Source: Papio anubis (lineage: Eukaryota; Chordata; Mammalia; Primates; Cercopithecidae). Taken from it: a DNA stretch of 64,000 nucleotides. Positions 60,086 through 64,000 of the stretch are shown in pieces. A model generated the notes under the pieces. The model was not told where the DNA came from and searched no databases. It saw only the letters and a list, made by a program, of their open reading frames with translations. Within the stretch, counting starts at the first letter, position 1, and the number at the start of each line of letters is the position of its first letter. The position numbers were made by a program, and so were the translations under genes. The stretch is from the NCBI RefSeq assembly GCF_008728515.1, contig NC_044977.1:168253139-168317138 (forward strand), given 5' to 3'.

Positions 60086-60689
60086 GTAAAATGTGAATTT
60101 TTATTAGACAATTTAGAATATTCAGTTTAGATAGATTAAAGAATGACGTAATTGCTCTGTATTGCTACCAAAATAAGAACCATGAGTCTTTTTTAAGTAA
60201 TAAAATTCTTGAAACTCTAAAAGCCCTTTTTGCTGTTAGTGCTCATTTAAATATTCAGTATTGATACTCAGTTTTAGTGTGGCTTTGTTTAGTCATTGAT
60301 AAGTATCCCTGAAGTCTCCCCTCATCCAACCATCCTTTTTCCAAACTGGGTTCAGCTATGTCATTATTTCCATTTCTTAAAGATATTAAGGGTTTAATCT
60401 ATAATTTCTTTTATACTATCATTTAAAGTTTTGAATATAAGAACTATGATAATTATATTTTAGTTCTCTTGTTTCTCATAGCCCTTCTTCAGTTTTCAGA
60501 AGCAAATATTTAGGCTTTAATTATAAATGGTCTCAGCCCATCTTAAATCAAAGAGGGCCAATGAAAAAGAAACAAGAAATTTAATATACTTATTGTGCTT
60601 ATTTGTTTGTCCTTCGTGTTTTCTATATCTGGGTTGTTTGTTGTATAGGTTGTTGGCAATTTTCATAAGTATAGAAATGGCTTCTGACA

Positions 60690-60925
60690 AACTGAGCTAC
60701 TATGTACAGTGTTTAATAATGTAGGCTCTGAAATGAAACAAATATTTCTGCACTGTATCACATACTTGCTGAACAATATGGGATTGAATACTATTTTTTC
60801 TGGGCTTCAAATTTCTTATCTCTAAATTGGGGGTATAACAGTGAGTACATCATAGGATTGCTGTGAGAATTAAATAGAGATGCTTGAAAGCATGTGGCAG
60901 GGTTCCTGACCATTAGCAGAACATA
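60690..60925 (+). repeat. MIR SINE
   Basis: ATAATGTAGGCTCTGAAATGAAAC, CTTCAAATTTCTTATCTCTAAATTGGGGGTATAAC, ATTGCTGTGAGAATTAAATAGAG and GCATGTGGCAGGGTTCCTG align in order with MIR. Confidence 0.85.
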
Positions 60926-61214
60926 ACGTATTTAACAATAATAAATAATGTTAAGTAAAAGCATACTGTGCACCAGCCACTATGCTTAACACTAAATATA
61001 TTTTAATAATTTTAAACAAGATAGATGCACAAGACAAAGAAACAAAAGTGTCCAACAATGTGTCAACAGAAAATAAGGTGAGTGGAACATTTTCACGTCA
61101 AACTGAGTGTGTGTACCATAATGATTTCCGATATTATTCGTGAAATTATAAGAGAAGCTCTACATTTTCATGTAGTTCCCAAGGTATCCTAGTAATTCTG
61201 ATCGGTTTATTTAT

Positions 61215-61360
61215 TTATTTTTTACTACATGCCACCCTTACTAGAATGAAGCATGTAAAGTCAGGGACTTTGCCTATTTTATTCACCATTATACAAGGCC
61301 TATTTCCAGCATTTGGTGCCTGGTTCATTGTGTAACTCCACAAATACTTGCACCATGAAA
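61215..61360 (+). repeat. L2/MIR-type 3' tail
   Basis: CTAGAATGAAGCATGTAAAGTCAGGGACTTTGCCTATTTTATTC resembles the L2 3' line 'agaatgtaagctccatgagggcagggactttgtctgttttgttcac', followed by GGTGCCTGGTTCATTG. Confidence 0.75.
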
Positions 61361-61364
61361 TAAT

Positions 61365-62555
61365 GCATTAAAATATGAAAAAATCATTCTTATCCCAAGT
61401 ATATGCAAGACACTTGCCTAAATATTTTGAAGCAAAGATAAGTTGGTCATGAATTTGACCCTCAAGAGAAAGAATGAGGAGAAAAAACATTTGTAATGAG
61501 ATAATAAAATGTAAATATAAATGAATTAAATACAGGTAGATTTCAGAAGAAGAAAATGTTATTTCAACCATGAAAAATATATAATTAAATTGAAGTTGCT
61601 ACTTATTTGTATTTTTAATCTTCTTTGGAGTAGTAGTATAATCACCAACATACCACTTACCAGCTTAGTGTGCCTCATAGACGTATTTTATTTGGATGAG
61701 TGTTGTAAATATCTGATTTTAAATATCTTTAGTTGAAGTATACATTCTTATTTTACCTCAGATTCTATCTATCTATATTATAGTCATACCTTCAAGACAC
61801 TTCAAATGGTTTTACTACTGCTCTGACCCTGAAGGCAGGGTAGACAACCCACAGCGTCTATTAAACAAAACTGCAGCAACTGGCAAAGGATAATGAAATG
61901 ATAGGAAGCCCATGGAGATACAGTGATGTACAAGCTCGGAACCCAAGGAAACACTATAGGGAAGGCAGTAAGGTGAGACAAACTTTTGTCAGCAGGTCAT
62001 TGCAAGATCCAACCAAAGTGAACTATTCCTGTTAAAGTGATCCCATCACTACTCACTGATATATGAACCTTGGGACACCAATTCCAGAAGGTTGAAAACC
62101 TGCCCCTAAGTTGGTCCAACTTTCTGAGCACTCACTGTTCCCTGTATGGGGCACCACAGACCCACTCTGGAGCCAGAGGTGGCACCTCTATTCACAAGAG
62201 TTTTTCTAAAAGCTTTGTTCATCAGCAAACAGGGATGCTTTTTACTATGTCTTCCTAGTATTCTCATGAATAAAACATATAATCAGAACATCTGATTTCT
62301 GAAAACACGCCATGTTCCTAGTAGTGCTTATTCTCAAGAAAGTCTGATAAATCTCTAATTATATTAACAATGCAATATTTGTAATCACAGATAAAATTAT
62401 GTTCAAAAAGCTTTTTGTTACACTGTTACACAAAATTCTTGACTTTATGTAGGTTCATTTGCTCCCTTTACTTCCCTTCTTATATTCAAAAAATAACTTT
62501 GATTGAGTAGAATATGCCCTTAGGAAAAGATAACATGCAAACTGGAATTCACTAT
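61365..62555. other. Unique intronic sequence, nothing recognised
   Basis: No repeat or exon supported. Confidence 0.4.
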
Positions 62556-62559
62556 TATA

Positions 62560-63095
62560 GCATGTAGCAGACACTGTTGGTGCCTCATGCATATCCCATC
62601 ACCCTTGCTACTCCACTGAGCACTAGCCTGAGGTCCATCTGTCAGGGCATGTGTTTCTTTGCCTGAGGCTCTCTTGTAACCCAAGCCCACCCTGCACCCA
62701 CTTGTAACCCGAACCCACCCTGAACCTCTGTGGCAGGTCAGAAGTGCCAGAGAATTAAATTTCCTTCCCCACTGGAAGCAGTTTTCAACCAATGGCTGGC
62801 TGGGCGTAGATGTATAAATATCCCTTAGTATGGATGCATGTGGGGTTAGGCATGTGGGGAGGTAACACTGAAGTATGTGTTCTACACCCAGCTCCCAGAG
62901 TTTTTTCAGTGGCATCAAGCAACAATTGCCCACTGTGGTAGCTGCATGGTAACATATCCTAAAGGCTGTCTTTCCTTCCCTGTCTCACTTTCCCATTTCT
63001 TTACTAAAACATTTTCTGGATTCAACAACCAAATAAATTACTTAACCTTAAATTCTTGTCACAAGGTTTTATTCTAAGCAAACCCAAATTAAGTG
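62560..63095 (+). repeat. Possible ancient LTR
   Basis: A GC-richer block. Near its end CTGTCTCACTTTCCCATTTC, ACCAAATAAATTACTTAACC and TTCTTGTCACAAGG...AACCCAAATTAAG occur in the order of a repeated LTR terminus ('ccaaataaactacttgcacccaaatccttgtctc...aacccaaactaag'). It contains a doubled TTGTAACCC.ARCCCACCCTG. The 137-codon minus-strand frame here has no known motif. Confidence 0.5.
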
Positions 63096-63099
63096 TAAT

Positions 63100-64000
63100 A
63101 TCAAATTTTTACACTCATCTCAGATATGGTTAAGCATTTATTTGCTAGATTTTACAAATGTGATCTTGTGAATATTTATCAAATTTTCTTGGCCAGTAAT
63201 ACTACATTCGGTGTGTTTAGTTTAGCTCAAATTGTTGTGCACATGTGCACATATATCTCTTTACAAAGAGCATAGGAAGGTTCTGTAAGCCACTCCCTCA
63301 ATCTTAACCCATCTCCCATTCCAATTGAAATGAAAACCCCACCAGCTACTTCCATATGCACAGTACTGTGCCCTCACTGTAGGACCCAACGTGAAAAGAA
63401 ACTATATGTGGAAAAGAATCTTCTCTTTCCCAAAGTAAATGGAACTAAACAAAAAAACGTTAGCTAAGTGCTGTTCATTTTATATCAATGTTTTCATTTC
63501 CAAGTTTGATCCTGTAGAAAAAATATCCTCAATTCCTTTTTTAAGAGTATTCACTTTTACCACAGCTGGACACAAGAATTATAAGCAAGTTCTCAGCAGA
63601 GATAAAGGTACCTGGAAGCATGGGGCCTCAGTATGAAAGACCAGTGAAATCTTAGAGTCATAAACAGACAGTGGGAAGGACTGCCATTTCAGAAAGCTAC
63701 CCAGCACAAGCAAAGAGAGCTCAGTAGAAAATAGCCAAAGATTCCCTGATTCCAAGATTATTGTTTCATACAGCTTTCACAAGTTGTCTTCCAAAGTTCA
63801 GCTGTTTTGTTCTATCTATAGGTGAGAAAACACTTTTAAATCGTGAAAACGGTAACCTAGGAAGCATATATGTAATAATTATTTTTGTTTAAGAACCTGT
63901 GATTAAACTTACCAGTCAGAACATAAATTTCATTTGTTTATGATGTGTTTTGCTATGATATTCTTTCCCTAAGCAAGCTTTCAACACTTGCCTCTTTTGA
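63100..64000. other. Unique intronic sequence, nothing recognised
   Basis: No repeat or exon supported. Confidence 0.4.

Overview
This is nuclear DNA from a primate. It is AT-rich, mostly non-coding, and carries primate-specific Alu and L1PA insertions over much older MIR, L2, MLT1 and L1M remnants. Several young Alus have variants I associate with the Old World monkey AluYRa/YRb lineage: right-arm CCGGCCACTGC, GGCTAGTTTTTTGTA in reverse orientation, and GGCTTGAGCCA at the 5' end. A macaque, baboon or similar cercopithecid fits better than human; this is inference from remembered subfamily markers.

The only convincing protein-coding sequence is one 219-bp internal exon on the minus strand at 12065-12283. 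It has a consensus acceptor and donor and encodes one U1/matrin-type C2H2 zinc finger of the ZNF385 family, best matching ZNF385D. The rest of the window is therefore best read as the two very large introns flanking that exon. No promoter, CpG island, first or last exon, tRNA, rRNA or CRISPR was found. The other open frames are short, and most fall in repeats or read as random AT-rich sequence.

Layout: 1-3100 is unique sequence with MIR relics and an (AC)n microsatellite. 3106-3484 is a solo THE1-type LTR with a perfect 5-bp target duplication. 5.5-11 kb holds two LTR-like blocks, an Alu and an L1M 3' end. 12-14.5 kb has the coding exon, a MIR, an old Alu half and a young Alu. 15.8-31.4 kb has an L1M 3' end, Alus of several ages and MLT1 LTRs. 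33-36.6 kb is an old minus-strand L1M split by a younger plus-strand L1. 37-40 kb has an L1PA tail and two related 245-bp copies of an unidentified sequence. 40-45.9 kb is one long, decayed plus-strand L1MA-like element with a tandem-repeat 5' region, a 185-bp duplication in ORF2 and loss of most of the reverse transcriptase region. 50-57.8 kb has a hAT-like MITE, Alus and L1M pieces. 58.0-59.8 kb is a young L1PA whose 5' end is inverted, flanked by a perfect 13-bp target duplication. 60-64 kb returns to unique sequence with MIR/L2 relics and a possible LTR.

I found no previously undescribed multi-gene system. The most useful observations are the symmetric-phase zinc-finger exon, the twin-primed L1, the 245-bp duplicated segment, the ORF2 tandem duplication and an indel-riddled Alu that may mark an assembly problem.
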